From Neodontobutis hainanensis (Eukaryota; Chordata; Actinopteri; Gobiiformes; Odontobutidae), in contig JALDNG010000100.1 of assembly GCA_024349245.1 (NCBI GenBank), positions 62,001-126,000 on the forward strand: a stretch of DNA of 64,000 nucleotides, read 5' to 3'. The position numbers and the translations under genes were made by a program. The notes beneath the pieces are model-generated. The model did not search any database. It was not told the DNA's origin and saw only the letters and a program-made list of their open reading frames with translations. Positions 10,851-22,171 of this stretch are shown here, in pieces. Positions within the stretch are counted from its first letter, which is position 1. Each line of letters opens with the position of its first letter.

Positions 10851-11149
10851 TACACAGCTGTACATTCATTTAACAAACCAGGTTTTTGGATAGGCCTCAT
10901 CTATGTATTTCATTTTAATGAATAAATCTCTACAGTCTTTCCGTGCGTGAGCAGCTCTGTGTGCTCTGTCTGTGAGCGCGCACCTACTCGACATGTCTCT
11001 GTGAGCATCTCTTGCTGCTGTCGTTACATCTCAGAGCTCTAGTTGTTGTGCCAGTAGTTCACCTTTTGTTGGTCAGCTGAGGCGCCCTATGTATATCTGA
11101 AACCCTGAGCATTTCATTGATTATATTCAAAGTAAATTTCTTCCCGATT

Positions 11150-11222
11150 TTGTGGCGCCCCCTGGAGGCCACGGCGCCCTTAGCATTTGCCTTTATTGCC
11201 TAATGGGCGAGCCGGCTCTGAG
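11150..11222 (-). mobile_element. hAT-like terminal remnant
   Basis: Read on the minus strand it starts CAGAGCCGGCTCGCCCATTA and continues with AGGCAAATGCTAAGGGCGCC, similar to the terminus of a widespread vertebrate DNA transposon. The partner end was not located. Confidence 0.35.
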
Positions 11223-11619
11223 AAGTGGATTTGAGGTTATGAACTTTATGTTCAAATAGGAAAAGCATTAATGAAGACAGGTCGACCAGCCTCGTTTTAA
11301 TGCATAGCCTGCAGTCCACCCCACTGTCACACCTCACACTGGTTAAAGAGAAACTGTTAAATACTGTTAAGCTCCTGATTCCTGTTCCTAACCACTTGCT
11401 CCCTAATAATAAAGGAAAGGATCTTCAGTGGTGTTTCAACAATCCAGCTCCTCCAACCTTTTTATTATTATTTTTTTCATAGTTCAATAACATAAATCTT
11501 GCCATTGGTAGGGGTGCAAACAGTACATTAAAAACAATAAATTATTAAATAAAATTATAAACCAGGCAAATGTTTACAGAAAGAAAGAAGGCTGTTGTAT
11601 GTGCATTTTATATACAAAT

Positions 11620-12357
11620 ACAAACCCAATTCCAAAAACGTTGGGACACTGTACTTTTTGGAAAACTGGGACGCCATGTCATCTGGATTAAAAAGGACAA
11701 GGACAACCCAAGTTGTTGTTATGAGCGCTCAGTTCAGAAGCCTGCCTCTCTGATGGGATGGGGGCATGAGTGCGTGTGGCATGGGCAGCTTACACGTCTG
11801 GAAAAGCACCATCAAAGCTGAAAGGTATATCCAAGTTCTAGAACAACATATGCTCCCATCCAGACGTTGTCTCTTTCAAGGAAGACCTTTCATTTTCCAA
11901 CATGACACTCCCAGACACATACTGCATCAATTACAACATCATGGCTGCGTAGAAGAAGGATCCAGTTCTGAAATGGCCAGATCTTTTACCCATAGAAAAT
12001 ATTTGGCGCATCATAAAGAGGCAGATGTGACAAAGAAGACCTAAGACAGTTGATCAACTAGAGCCTGTATTAGACAAGAATGGGACAACATTCCTAAACT
12101 TTAGCAATTTGTCTCCTCAGTCCCAGATGTTTGTAGACTGTTATAAAAAGAAAAGGGGATCCTGTCCCATCTTTTTTTAGATGTGTGGATGCCATAAAAT
12201 TTAAAATTTAAAATGTATTTTTTCCTTAAAATTATTTATTTCTCAGTTCAAACATTTGTTATGTCATCTATGTTTTCTGAATAAAATATTGAAATTTGAA
12301 ACTTCCACATCATTGCAGTATGTGCAATGTCCCAACCTTTTGGGAATCGGCTTTGTA
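11620..12357 (+). mobile_element. Tc1-like DNA transposon with terminal inverted repeats
   Basis: The left end, TACAAACCCAATTCCAAAAA, and the reverse complement of the right end, TACAAAGCCGATTCCCAAAA, are related inverted repeats of about 30 bases, both continuing into GGTTGGGACA-type sequence. The interior keeps a piece of Tc1 transposase: the frame from 11766 includes AERYIQVLEQHMLPSRR and FIFQHD, matching the Tc1 block that ends in the second catalytic Asp (QQDN in active copies). It is internally deleted and frameshifted, so it can move only with help from another copy. Confidence 0.75.
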
Positions 12358-12378
12358 TATCCGGAATGTATATTATTT

Positions 12379-12503
<125 letters not shown>

Positions 12504-12721
12504 TCCATATACAGCAGGGGCCTTCAACAGGCGGGTCCGGATCCGGACTTTGAAAGACTTTGATCTTGACCTCAAGACAAAAATATATTTTTGAACCGGC
12601 ACATCTAGGACAGCTGTGTGTACATGCGCGAGTCCTCCGGTTACTATGGTTACAGACAGAGCAGCAGTAAATTCTGATAATAAGTAAAGCCTGATAATGA
12701 ATTAGAAACAACTAAAATCTA

Positions 12722-13140
12722 CACTGTGTGCACAACTATTAGGCAAGTTGTCTTTTTGAGGATTCATTTTGTTATTTAACAACTTCAGTGCTCTTGGTCA
12801 ATCCAAAATGTTAACAAACCATTCACAGAGTCAGTTTCTTGATCTGGTCAGAATCAACATTTTGTGCAGCCACAACCACAGCCTCCCAGACACTGTTCAG
12901 AGAGGTGACTGTTGACCTTCACTGTAAATGTCTCAATAGGGTTTAAGTCAGGTGAAGAAGGGGGCCATTAGTGTTTCATCTTTAAGGCCTTTACTGGCCA
13001 GCCACGCAGTGAAGAACTTTGATGCATGTGATGGAGCGTTGTCTTGCATAAAAATCAGTCTTTTTCTGTACCACTGATTGAGTGTCTTCTAAAAATTGGC
13101 AGTAGGTCTGGGAGTTGATTTTGAGTCCATTTTTTACTCA
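12722..13140 (-). mobile_element. Tc1/mariner-like fragment nested in the hAT element
   Basis: Begins with TGTGTGCACAACTATTAGGC, the terminal motif of a common fish Tc1/mariner family. The interior, read antisense, resembles a decayed transposase (GTGATGGAGCGTTGTCTTGC and TGGGAGTTGATTTTGAGTCC blocks). The far end is lost. Confidence 0.55.
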
Positions 13141-13209
13141 AAAAGGGTTAAAAAGTAAAACGTATAAATAAATATGCAGGATTCCAAGTTGTCAATAAAC
13201 AACCAGGTC

Positions 13210-13400
13210 TTCAAATCAATCAAATCAAATATACTTTATTGTCCCTGAAGGGAAATTTTTCTTAGGCGCAGTGCCACAGCGGCAGTAAAACATAAAGTAC
13301 ACAGACTCACAACAAAAAGTACATACGTATATACAACATACAACATACCAACAGCAACAGTACTGTGACCGTACAAATCTGTGCAAATACCGCACAATCA
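13210..13400. repeat. dispersed repeat (LINE-tail-like), copy 1
   Basis: CAAATATACTTTATTGTCCC, then a GGGAAATTT-TCTTAGGCGC block and AGTACATACGTA. A second copy with the same block order is at 20,084-20,240. This is probably the 3' tail of a fish non-LTR element. Confidence 0.6.
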
Positions 13401-14577
13401 CTGGGCCTAAGCAAAATGCATTCTAAAATAAAACCTACAAATAAAACCTAGATCCAGCTAAAACTAATCTACAGTAAAAACATACAATAAAATAAATAAT
13501 AGATAAATAGGTAATAATAAAAGGCCAACTCTAAGAACATATCAGAATGTGCAAGAATAAAAACAAATAAATAAATAAATACAAATAAATCTTGAGCCTT
13601 AGCTTTGGCCCTTTTTTGATATTGTAGTATTTTGTTTGTCTGTGAGCTGTGTTGGTGAAAGCTAAACACTCAACAGTCCTCCTCATGTAAACAAATGAAG
13701 AAATACAGAAAACAGTGGATTACCTACATTCATCTTTATATTGTTTAAGAGGCAGTAGGTGTGGAATAAATGAGACTTAACTCTAAAGGATTATATTTAA
13801 ACACATATCCTTTTAATTAAATTTTCCGGACCCCTCACGATGAGGAACGTTAACTAAGTTTACTTCGGCTGATTTTAGTTGAAGACCCCTGACATACAGT
13901 ATACCCACATATACATGGGCAGAGTGGTAATAGGGACCCTTGGAAATTTTCATTGCAAGTGCAATGGTTGTGACCCAAAAAAATGTTTACTCAATATTTT
14001 CTAAAGTCATCTAAAAAAATCATCTAAAATGCACTAGAATATGTGGAATTACATTAGTTTCTAATAACTCCGGCTTAAACGTTCAACATACTTGCTTCAG
14101 ACTAGACGCCCCAAACTGTGTTAACATGTTTCTTTTGGTGACTTTTGCCTGCTTAGCTAATGAGGTGCTCAACTCACCTTAAAATTGTTTTAGTGGCCCC
14201 CTCACATCCCCCACACTTTTGAAAAGTTTGCTACTACCCTAAAAGCTTTGAACTGTAGTATGCAAATACTTCTGCCAAGGGCCAGATTGCTTATTGACTT
14301 GAATGTTATCCAAACTTGTATTCAGGGTGTGTGCCCCAGATAAACATTATCCACATTAATCAGTTTTTTGTCATGCGAGCTCATGTAGTGTAGTCTGTGG
14401 ATTGTGGACAATTTTACATCACCGATCTCCAGGGCCCAGGTCAGTAGTGGTGGATTCAGACTAACATTACAAAGATATTTTGCATTTTCACAATGTTTAA
14501 AGCTAAAATTTCACACACTGTTGCTTTAAGGAAGTGTCATTACTTTTGGATTTTCTCTTTGTGTCACATTTGTGCAG

Positions 14578-14853
14578 TGAGTGAAAACAGAGATGAAGAC
14601 AGAGTGACTCTGAGCTGCTCTGTGAGGAGTTATATAGGCTGCATTCACAAAGTGAAGTGGCTGAACAAAGATCACAAACAGCTGCAGATGTCTCACTCTG
14701 ACTGTGAGGCCAGTGTGTCTTTTCTGGATCAAGATCAACCTTCACAGTTTTATCAGAATCTGAAGTGTGAAGTTACAGATGAGAATAAACAGAAGTTCAC
14801 CTTTAGTCCATCTGAGGAAACAGAGGCGACCACAGACCATCAAACTCACTCAG
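14578..14853 (+). CDS. Ig receptor exon 3: C2-type immunoglobulin domain
   Basis: A 276-base exon in phase 1-1. Acceptor TTTGTGCAG, donor TCAG|GTAAC. The domain runs from DRVTLSCSV (Cys135) through VKWLNKD (Trp149) to LKCEVTD (Cys185), with extra cysteines at 143 and 164 that could pair. The DRVTLSCSV...VKWL...LKCEVTD pattern recurs in membrane-proximal domains of many uncharacterised teleost Ig receptors. A threonine- and histidine-rich stalk (EETEATTDHQTHS) leads to the membrane. The exon lies 4.9 kb from exon 2 and 6.5 kb from exon 4, across transposon-filled introns. Confidence 0.85.
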
Positions 14854-15364
14854 GTAACATTTTCTCTGATTCTGAGATAAAGTATAAAACAGAAGTGAAA
14901 AAAATCCAAATAATAGCTGTTTATTTTAGACATGAGACAATGTCAAATATGACATAATTTTTTTTTGAGGAGGCAATGAAAACTTAAACTCAGTTGCTTC
15001 TTTGGTCTTTGACAGAACTAGACATAAAATGTCTCTTATAATGTCACAGCATCACCTGGAGCACCGGCAAACATAGTTTGTAGACTTAATGTAAAGGTCT
15101 ATTGTTTTCTGGATTTCCTTCATCAACAGGCTTCTGTGAATAAGACCAAGGAAAAGGACAGGATGTATGCTCATTAACTCTTTCAATTTGTACTTTATCA
15201 ATTTAATTTATATGTTCATCTTTTCTACACTTTCCAAATACCATCATTTTTGTTTTTGCTATATTCAATGACAATTAAATACTGTTGAAAATTCCTTCAT
15301 TTTGTTTTTGTTTGTACTTTCAGTTACCATTAGTTGTAGGGTTATTACCTGAATACACTACAGT

Positions 15365-16703
15365 GGTATCGCCCGCATTTGTATAAAGCCGGGAAAGGTT
15401 ACAACACCATATCTAAAAGTCTGGATGTTCATCAATCCACAGTTAGAGAAACTGTCTACAAATGGAGAGTTTGGCACTGTTACTTCTCTCCCAAGGAGTG
15501 GCCGGCCACCAAAAATGACAACAAGAGTTCAGCGCAGAATGCTCAGAGAGGTAAAAAAGAAAAGTGTCTGCTAAAGACTTACAGAAATCACTGGCACAGT
15601 CCAATATCTCTGTGCAAACATCGACTATCAGTAAAACACTGGCCAAGAATGGTGTTCATGGGAGGACTGCACGGAGGAAGCCACTGTCGTTGTGTCCTTG
15701 GGCAAGACACTTAACCCACCTTGCCTCCAGTGGTGTTCCAGCTGTAAAACTGGTAGGTGAATGGAAGATTAATGTAAAAGCGCTTTGAGAGCCTTCTAGG
15801 TGGAAAAGCGATATAAAAAACCAATGCCATTTGCCACTGCTGTCTAAAGAAAACATTGCTGCATGTTTAATGTTTGCAAAAAAGGCACTTGGACAGTTCA
15901 CAGAGCTTCTGGCAAAATATTTTGTGGACTGATGAAATGAAAGTTGAACTGTTTGTGGAGGAACACACAACATCATGTGTGGAGTAAAGATGGAACAGCT
16001 CACAAACATCAACACCTCATCCCCACGTGAAACATGGTGGAGGGAGCATCATCGTTTGGGGCTGTTTTGTTGAATCAGGGCCTGGACAACTTGCAATCAT
16101 TAATGGAAAAATTAATTCAAAAGTTTATCAGGATGTTTATCAGGATGTTTTGCAGGAAAAGCTGAGGCCGTCTTTCAGACAGTTGAAGCTAAAAAGAGGA
16201 TGGATGCTGCAACAGGACAATGACCCAAAACACAGAAGTAAATCAACTTCAGAATAGTTTCAGAAGAACTAAATACATGTTCTGGAGTGGCCAAGTCAAA
16301 GTCCTGACTTAAACCCCATTGAGACGCTGTGGCATGACCTCAAGACAGCGATTCATGCCAGACATCCCAGGAAACTGAAGCAGTTTTGTAAAGAGCAATT
16401 GTCCAAGATTGATTCTGATCGATGTGCCAGGCTGATCTGCGACTATAGGAAACGTCTGGTTGAAGTTATTGATGCCAAAGGGGGGGCGACCAGATATTAA
16501 ATGTGATGGTTCAGTTTCTTACACCTCCCTTTTCTGTCATTGTTTGCATGTAATCCTAATTAAAAATATTAAACCTATAAAAGTTTGGGTGGTTTTAGTT
16601 AAAGCAGACACTGTTTTTTCATTTGTGTCATTTTGATAAAGATCAGTTCACATTTGATGGTAATTTTATGCAGAAATGTGAGAAATTCTTTTTCATGACA
16701 CTG
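15365..16703 (+). mobile_element. Tc1-like transposon relic interrupted by a SINE
   Basis: Transposase pieces appear in order on the plus strand. First comes a helix-turn-helix (GYNTISKSLDVHQSTVRETV), then the WTDE-like region near 15920, then VKHGGGSIIVWGCF (from 16026), the DNDPKH catalytic block (about 16220), and the SPDLNPIE/LWHDLK region near 16300-16340. Frameshifts and stops (for example after HRSKSTSE) show it is dead. A SINE at 15687-15832 splits it. It sits in intron 3 of the Ig receptor gene. Confidence 0.82.
15687..15832 (+). mobile_element. truncated SINE inserted in the Tc1 relic, with target duplication
   Basis: Starts in the TGTCCTTGGGCAAGACACTT block and ends GCGATATAAAA. 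It is flanked by the direct repeat GCCACTG (15680-15686 and 15833-15839), so the insertion point in the transposase is exact. The SINE is younger than the Tc1 copy. Confidence 0.75.
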
Positions 16704-16744
16704 TAGTTTATACAGGACATAAATCATTTATATAAATCAGTAAT

Positions 16745-18545
16745 AGATACTCTCCCCAGAGACTTCCTCCAACTCTTCCGGGGGTTTACCAAGGTGTTCC
16801 CAGGCCAACAGAGAGACATAGTTCCTCCAGTATGTCCTAGGTGTTCCCCGGGGTCTCCTCCTGGTGGGACATGCCTGAAAATCCTCCCTTAGGAGGTGTC
16901 CAGGAGACATCCTAAACAGATGCCCAAGCCACATCAGCTGGCTCCTCCTGAGTGACTCAGCTCCTCACCCTATCTCTAAGGGAGCACCCCGCCATTCTGT
17001 GGAGAAAGCTCATTTCGGCCACCTGTATCTGGGATCTTGTTCTTTTGGTCATGACCCAAAGCTCTTGAGGAACGTAGATTGACCGGTAATATCGAGTGCT
17101 TCGCCTGGCAGCTCAGCCCCTTCTTCACCACGACAGACCGGTACATCGACCGTATCACTGCAGAAGTTGCACCGATCCGTCTGTCAATTTCACGCGCCTT
17201 CCTTCCCTCACTTGTGAACAAGACCCCAAGGTACTTAAACTCCTCAACTTGAGGCAGGAGCTCTTCACAACATCATCTGCAAAAAGCAGAGACGAGATCA
17301 AGTGGTCCCCAAACCAGACTCACTCCGGCACCCCTTCTGTCCCCCTTCTTGAAAAAAGGGACCACCACCGTCTGCCAGTCCAAAGGTAGTGGCGTGTCAG
17401 CCAAGACAGCCCCACAACATCCAGAGACTTGTGGTACTCAGAGCGTATCTCATCCAGCCCCTGTGCCTTGCCACTCAGGAGCTTCTCTCAGTTACTTCAG
17501 CTTGGGTGATAGACGAGTCCACCTCTGAGCTCTCAGTCTCTGCTTCCTCAGTGGTAGAGCAGTCGTCTTTTGATCGGCGGGTGGGCGGTTCGTTCCCCGC
17601 TCGAAACATCCCAAAACATCATAATATCCCACTCTCCCCCACAGTTCATACTGTCGTTCCTTGGGCAAGACACTTAACCCACTTGCCTCCAGTGGTAACA
17701 CTGGTAAAGCACTTTGAGTGCACTAGGTGGAAAAGCGCTATATAAATACAAAAATAAATTAATAAAATGAAAAAAGACATGTCGGTGGGGTTGAGGAGAT
17801 CCTCGAAGTATTCCTTCCACCGTCCAACAAAATCCCCAGTTGAGTTCAGCAGATTCCCACCTTCATTGTAAACAGTGTTGGATGGTACTGCTTTCCCCTC
17901 CTGAGGCGCCGGACGGTTTGCCAGAATTTTGTTGACGCCGATTGATAGTCCTCACCAAACTCCTCCCATAACCGAGTTTTAGCCTCCACAGCCACACGGG
18001 CTGCAGTCCGCTTGGCCTGCCGGTACCTTTAAGCTGCCTCAGGAGTCCCACAAGCCAACCAGACTCGAAAGGTCTCCTTCTTCAGCTTGACGGCATCCCT
18101 TACTTCCGGTGTCTACCACCAGGTACAGGAGTTGCTGCCACGTCAGGTACCAAAGATTTTACAGCCACATCTTCGAGTGGCCGCGTCGACAATGGAGGTG
18201 GAGAACATGGCACAGACTCAATGTCTCCAGTCTCCCTTGGAATCTGGTTGAAGCTCTGCCGGAGGTGGGAGTTGAAGATCTCTCTGACAGGGGACTCTGC
18301 CTAACGTTCCCAACAGACCCTTGCAGTACGTTTGGGTCTGCTAAGTCTGTCCAGCTTTCTCCCCCGCCATCGGATCCAACTCACCACCAGGTGGTGATAA
18401 GTTGACAGCTCTGCCCCTCTCTTCACCCGAGTGAATCAAGCCGGAGGTCAGATCCGGCAACTGCATCCAACATCCAACTGCAAAGTCAATCACTGACCTC
18501 ATCCCTGGGCCTGGCTCCAGGGGCTCCGATTGCGCCATAACGGGT
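16745..18545 (-). mobile_element. Rex3/RTE-like LINE, degenerate, antisense
   Basis: Read on the minus strand, the 3' coding end (from 16934) gives GHLFRMSPGHLLREDFQACP and then RPRGTPRTYWRNYVSLLAWE, the C-terminal block of fish RTE/Rex3-type LINEs. Upstream pieces include FTSEGRKAREIDRRIG with MYRSVVVKKGL (17221-17130) and an AQGLDEIRSEYHKSLDVVGL block near 17390-17470, the start of the reverse-transcriptase domain. The catalytic core with the FADD motif is missing between them (internal deletion), and a SINE is inserted at 17540-17757. It is non-functional and lies in intron 3 of the Ig receptor gene. Confidence 0.75.
17540..17757 (+). mobile_element. SINE inserted in the Rex3-like LINE
   Basis: tRNA-like head (CTCAGTGGTAGAGCAG and GGTTCGTTCCCCGC), then TTGGGCAAGACACTTAACCC and the AAAAGCGCTATATAAATAC tail. 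The B box carries a base change from the reference copy at 5.5 kb. Confidence 0.75.
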
Positions 18546-18559
18546 GACGTAATGGTCCT

Positions 18560-19060
18560 TGATCTTTTGTTATCCATAAAGAGTTTTGAATTGCATGATC
18601 TGTTGTGTCAAAAGTTTCTGAAGGTCTATGAATATACTTGTTGATTCAAAATTTTTAATAACATTTTTTATTTCCTCAGTTTGATCAGTTAATGTCAGTG
18701 CTGTTGACCTATTATTCCTAAAACCATACTGACGGTCATTAGGGAGGTTATGTTTTGAAATAAAACCATCTAAACGGGCAGTGAAGATGGGGCAGTATGG
18801 ATATAGGTCTTTAGTTTGTATACTGCTGGCTGTCTTCATTTTTATGGATTGGAATAACCTTTGCAACTTTCATTTGGTCTGGGAATTCTGTGTGTAATGA
18901 TTAATTAAAAATATAATTTAACTTTGCAATGTTAGTTATTACATCTTTTACTTCTGGTCAAAGGCCATTCCAATCAGCGGATTGATATTGACAACCTTTA
19001 ATTCTTTTTCATTTGTTGTCAGGAATAAAGAATTTTTATTGCCCTTAAGACTGTGGAGAA
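18560..19060 (-). mobile_element. second LINE: reverse-transcriptase fragment (L2/CR1-like), antisense
   Basis: The minus strand encodes RLDGFISKHNLPNDRQYGFR followed by NNRSTALTLTDQ and FIDLQK, the conserved start of the RT domain (Q-GFR, RST, FIDL-KAFD). The frame decays after FIDLQK. The ORF1-like piece at 20.63-21.06 kb, same strand, could come from the same element. Confidence 0.65.
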
Positions 19061-19159
19061 CATTTGTGTAATTTGTTGTATCAATCTTGGCAGTTCACGG
19101 CCAATGTCAACAAAGTAGTGAATGAATTGACTATATGTTCCATTTGCTGTCTTTTTCAC

Positions 19160-19633
19160 TGTTATAATGAATAGAAAACAAGTGGACCAAAATGGCAGAC
19201 AGAGCCAAAATGTCAGTTCAAAAATGTTTATTAAAATAACCCAAAAAGAAAAGCAGGAGGTGGGGACCCAGAGGAGGGTGGACAGGGGAGCAGAGGAGGC
19301 ATCTAGGCAGGTGTAGGGAGACAGGACGGAGTTCTGCACAAAGACAAAAGTTAGTAATTTTCCACAAACAAAAAAAATCCAAACTTCAATAGATTTGAGT
19401 CACTTAGTGTACCCCAAAAACGTAACGGACGATCTGGTGCTAAGTAAAGGACTGTAGAGGGTTTTTTATACTGTGGCAGGTGAGTAGTGATGAGTCTGAT
19501 GAGCAGCAGGTGTGTTGGAGTAATGGCAGACTCCAGGAATTCCTCCCAAACTCCACCCAGCTCCAAACAGACAAACACACACGGGAGGGGGAGGCAAACA
19601 AGAGAACACAGGGGAAAGACAGGGATCCTGACA
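19160..19633 (-). mobile_element. LTR-like element (solo, antisense)
   Basis: On the minus strand it begins TGTCAGGATCCCTGTCTTTC, carries an AGTATAAAAAACCC TATA-like box (about 19465-19475) and then CCTTTACTTAGCACCAGATC, a layout resembling the promoter and R region of a fish retrotransposon LTR. No gag or pol sequence is adjacent. The end near 19160 is imprecise. A related piece is at 29,505-29,660. Confidence 0.45.
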
Positions 19634-20083
19634 CAGTTTTAAATCATGTAATTAGGGAAATAAACATTTTTAGGATTCTTGTTCATTGCCTGATTTAGTA
19701 CATTTCCTAAACCTTTCATATTGTTTTTATTTCTTTATTAGGTTTCTATAATAATCTTTTTTACATTTTTTGAAGTTATTTGTTTGTTTGTTTATTTTTA
19801 TATAATTTATACTATTCTCTAATGACTCTATTGTTTCTTCCTCATACATATTATATACAGTGTATTTTTCTTTTCACATGCATTTACTAATCCCTTTGTC
19901 TTCCATGGGCCAGATTTATTTTTCTGGATGCACTTATGTATTGTAATTGGGTAGTGAGTGTCAATTGTTGTGCCAGTACAATTGTTTAAATACACTTATA
20001 AAGTTTTCATGTGCTATATTACTTTGTTTCCCCAAGACACCATCCTAATTTTGTTTTGGTCGACTTAGTTTGAATTCAAATCA

Positions 20084-20240
20084 AATATATCAAATATACT
20101 TTATTGTCCCAAAGGGAAATTTCTCTTAGGCGCAGTGCCATACAGTACACAGACCAACCACAAAAGGTACATACGTAATTGTACAACAACATACAGCAGC
20201 ACTACTGTAACCATCAATAATCTGTGCAAATAATTCATTG
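20084..20240. repeat. dispersed repeat (LINE-tail-like), copy 2
   Basis: Same block order as the copy at 13.21 kb: ATATACTTTATTGTCCCAAA, TCTTAGGCGCAGTGCCA, GTACATACGTA and TCTGTGCAAATA. Confidence 0.6.
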
Positions 20241-20629
20241 ATTGTGTCATCAGTTCTTGCTCTTATGTGCTTTATTATTGTTGTATTATTTTTGTTATTA
20301 TTCATTTGTTTTTCTTCCAATAGTGAAATACTGGTAGGTGGTTATTACCAGTATTTTCAATAAACTAAATTGAACTGTTTTAAAGGCCGTTTACTCATTT
20401 TGATCTGTTGTTTTCGTTTGTAAAAAAAAAAAAGTGCCAACCAAACAAACTAGCCAATTACTTTTCAATTACACACCTGCCCCCAATATATAGGCCTACG
20501 CAGTGGCAGAGACCAATTTAACTTTTACAACACACAGCATAATCTTTTTTTTTTCCTCTTGCTTTCTTAATATTAAAAAAAACAAACAAAACATTTTTAT
20601 TCATATATAATGCTAAAGCAATATTAATT

Positions 20630-21062
20630 ATTAATATGCACACACACAAAAAAGCCATCTTTCAAGGTATACGCACTGTGCGTACATCTGTACAGCTGCA
20701 GGTGCCACTGATCCCGGGTGTCCAGAGCATTGCCATTTTTTTTTATTGAACCACCTGTTGTTTGAACGACTCTAGGTCCAGCTCGTTTGGTTTCCCTTCT
20801 GGCACCACGGCTTTTGCGTAGTTCCACGGTTTAACTTCCATCCCAGTGATAAATAGATCATTCAGTTGTGCTTATTGTTCCATGTCTGTCAAGCGATTCT
20901 CTAAAGCCATTATTGTCTTGTCTTTTTTCACGTTTATTATTTCAATGTTTAACTCTTTAACTTCACACATTAGGTCTATGATAGTTTTTTGTTGGGTTGA
21001 AATTTTTGTTATTTCTTTGGTTAAAAAGTTCAGTACTTCCCCAACCAAGTCCTCTGAGTGTG
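20630..21062 (-). mobile_element. LINE ORF1-like fragment, antisense
   Basis: The minus strand encodes a lysine- and glutamate-rich, coiled-coil-like stretch (STQQKTIIDLMCEVKELN, then MALENRLTDMEQ) and then LFITGMEVKPWNYAKAVVPE and ELDLESFKQQVV, resembling the ORF1 protein of fish L2/CR1-type LINEs. It contains stops. Confidence 0.5.
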
Positions 21063-21305
21063 TTTAATATATCCAAGCTGCGTAATCCAGTAACTTAATC
21101 AAAAATAAAATATTTTGATGAGATATTGCAGTTTATTCAAAATCAAACATGAGCATAGGCACGTTAGCAACATCTGTTTAAAAAATTACAAGCCGCTGTG
21201 GATATATCCAGCGGCTGAAAACAAACAACTTTAAGCCCATTGTGTTACTTATAGACCTCACTAGAGAACAGACTAAAAGACCATCAGTGTGTGTGCTGTT
21301 TGCAG

Positions 21306-21395
21306 GTTTGCTGCTGAGACACGTGGTTGGCAGTGTGGCTTTAGCAGCTCTCATAATGTGTGTTGGTGCAGTTCTCATCTGGACCAGGACTAAAG
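21306..21395 (+). CDS. Ig receptor exon 4: transmembrane helix
   Basis: Ninety bases in phase 1-1, acceptor TGCAG, donor AAAG|GTAGGA. It encodes GLLLRHVVGSVALAALIMCV followed by GAVLIWTRTK: about 20 hydrophobic residues, then a basic stop-transfer WTRTK. There is no buried Lys or Arg within the core, so pairing with ITAM adaptors is not indicated. Confidence 0.85.
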
Positions 21396-21469
21396 GTAGG
21401 ACTGGTCCCAGAGTCACATGAAACAAAGCGAGTGGACTGTGGAGCTAAAGACTGTGTGGTTTGTTTCAG

Positions 21470-21498
21470 GGTCCAGAGCTCAGAGGAAGCAGTGCTCT
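21470..21498 (+). CDS. Ig receptor exon 5: juxtamembrane micro-exon
   Basis: A 29-base exon, phase 1 to phase 0, encoding GSRAQRKQCS with the split first codon. Acceptor TTTGTTTCAG, donor CTCT|GTGAGT. Short basic cytoplasmic exons like this are common in leukocyte receptors. Confidence 0.78.
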
Positions 21499-21598
21499 GT
21501 GAGTAAAAACACACTTCATCACTAATCTACAAAGAACAATAACTCATCCTACAGTCTGGTTTAAAATTTGTGAAAGCCCAGGTGTGTTTGTGTCACAG

Positions 21599-21703
21599 GT
21601 GGAGTCTGAAGGTTTCACAGTGGAGTATGTAAACGTCGGAGAGCCTTCTGTTTCTTTAAGATTTCACAGATCCACATCCGCTCAGCCTCCAGCCTCTCAC
21701 TGA
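21599..21703 (+). CDS. Ig receptor exon 6: cytoplasmic tail with ITIM-like motif and stop
   Basis: Acceptor TGTGTCACAG. The exon encodes 34 residues and a TGA. VEYVNV (spliced residues 261-266) fits the ITIM consensus [IVLS]-x-Y-x-x-[LV], and Y-V-N also fits a Grb2-type YxN site. An inhibitory role through SHP or SHIP phosphatases, or adaptor recruitment, is inferred from the motif alone. This is the only tyrosine in the tail; a second motif, usual in strong inhibitory receptors, is absent. Confidence 0.85.
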   Translation: MESEGFTVEYVNVGEPSVSLRFHRSTSAQPPASH

Positions 21704-22045
21704 GCTCGTTCTCTGAGACTCACCTCAGACTCATTGTTTTAAACCCCATCAGTGAGTTTGGTCTGAGCAGCTCAAGAACACAAATGAGTCCCTGGACATC
21801 AGCTGACCGTCTGTTCACTGAGGCTCAAGCATCTTTACAGGACATTCTTTAACTAACTATTCTCTAAGAAAGTTTTAACAAATCTACTTTGTTTTATACT
21901 GAATATACTTAGACTTAAACTACCAAGTCTTAAATAATGTTTGTTATTATTATTGCAAAGCTGTATATATTGAGAAACATAAACAATCTGTTTTATTAAG
22001 TTAAAGATATTTTACAAAAATTTCAATGGTTCAAATAAAATAAAA
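21704..22045 (+). other. 3' UTR and polyadenylation signal of the Ig receptor gene
   Basis: AT-rich sequence after the stop. AATAAA occurs at 22034-22039, about 330 bases downstream, and is a reasonable poly(A) signal. Confidence 0.6.
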
Positions 22046-22171
22046 TTCTGATTTTGCACCGGTTGCCTCTGTAAGCTTGTAGAGTCAATTAAATCAGAAA
22101 GTGAAGGTTTCAGGATTGGAAATCCTGCACTGTTTCAGTGGACCAGACGTTGTGTGTGCGAGCTCGTTTAC

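Larger units (their letters stand above)
12515..13891 (+). mobile_element. hAT-type element with 8-bp target duplication, carrying nested insertions
   Basis: Left terminus CAGGGGCCTTCAAC and right terminus (reverse complement) CAGGGGTCTTCAAC match at 13 of 14 bases. The flanking octamers ATATACAG (12507-12514) and ACATACAG (13892-13899) match at 7 of 8, the target-site duplication length of hAT transposons. The 1377-bp interior has no recognisable transposase. It holds a Tc1-like fragment (12722-13140) and a dispersed repeat (13210-13400). Confidence 0.65.

Noticed and set aside
20846..21067. 73-codon plus-strand hydrophobic ORF
   Set aside because: It is the reverse strand of a LINE ORF1-like coiled-coil fragment.
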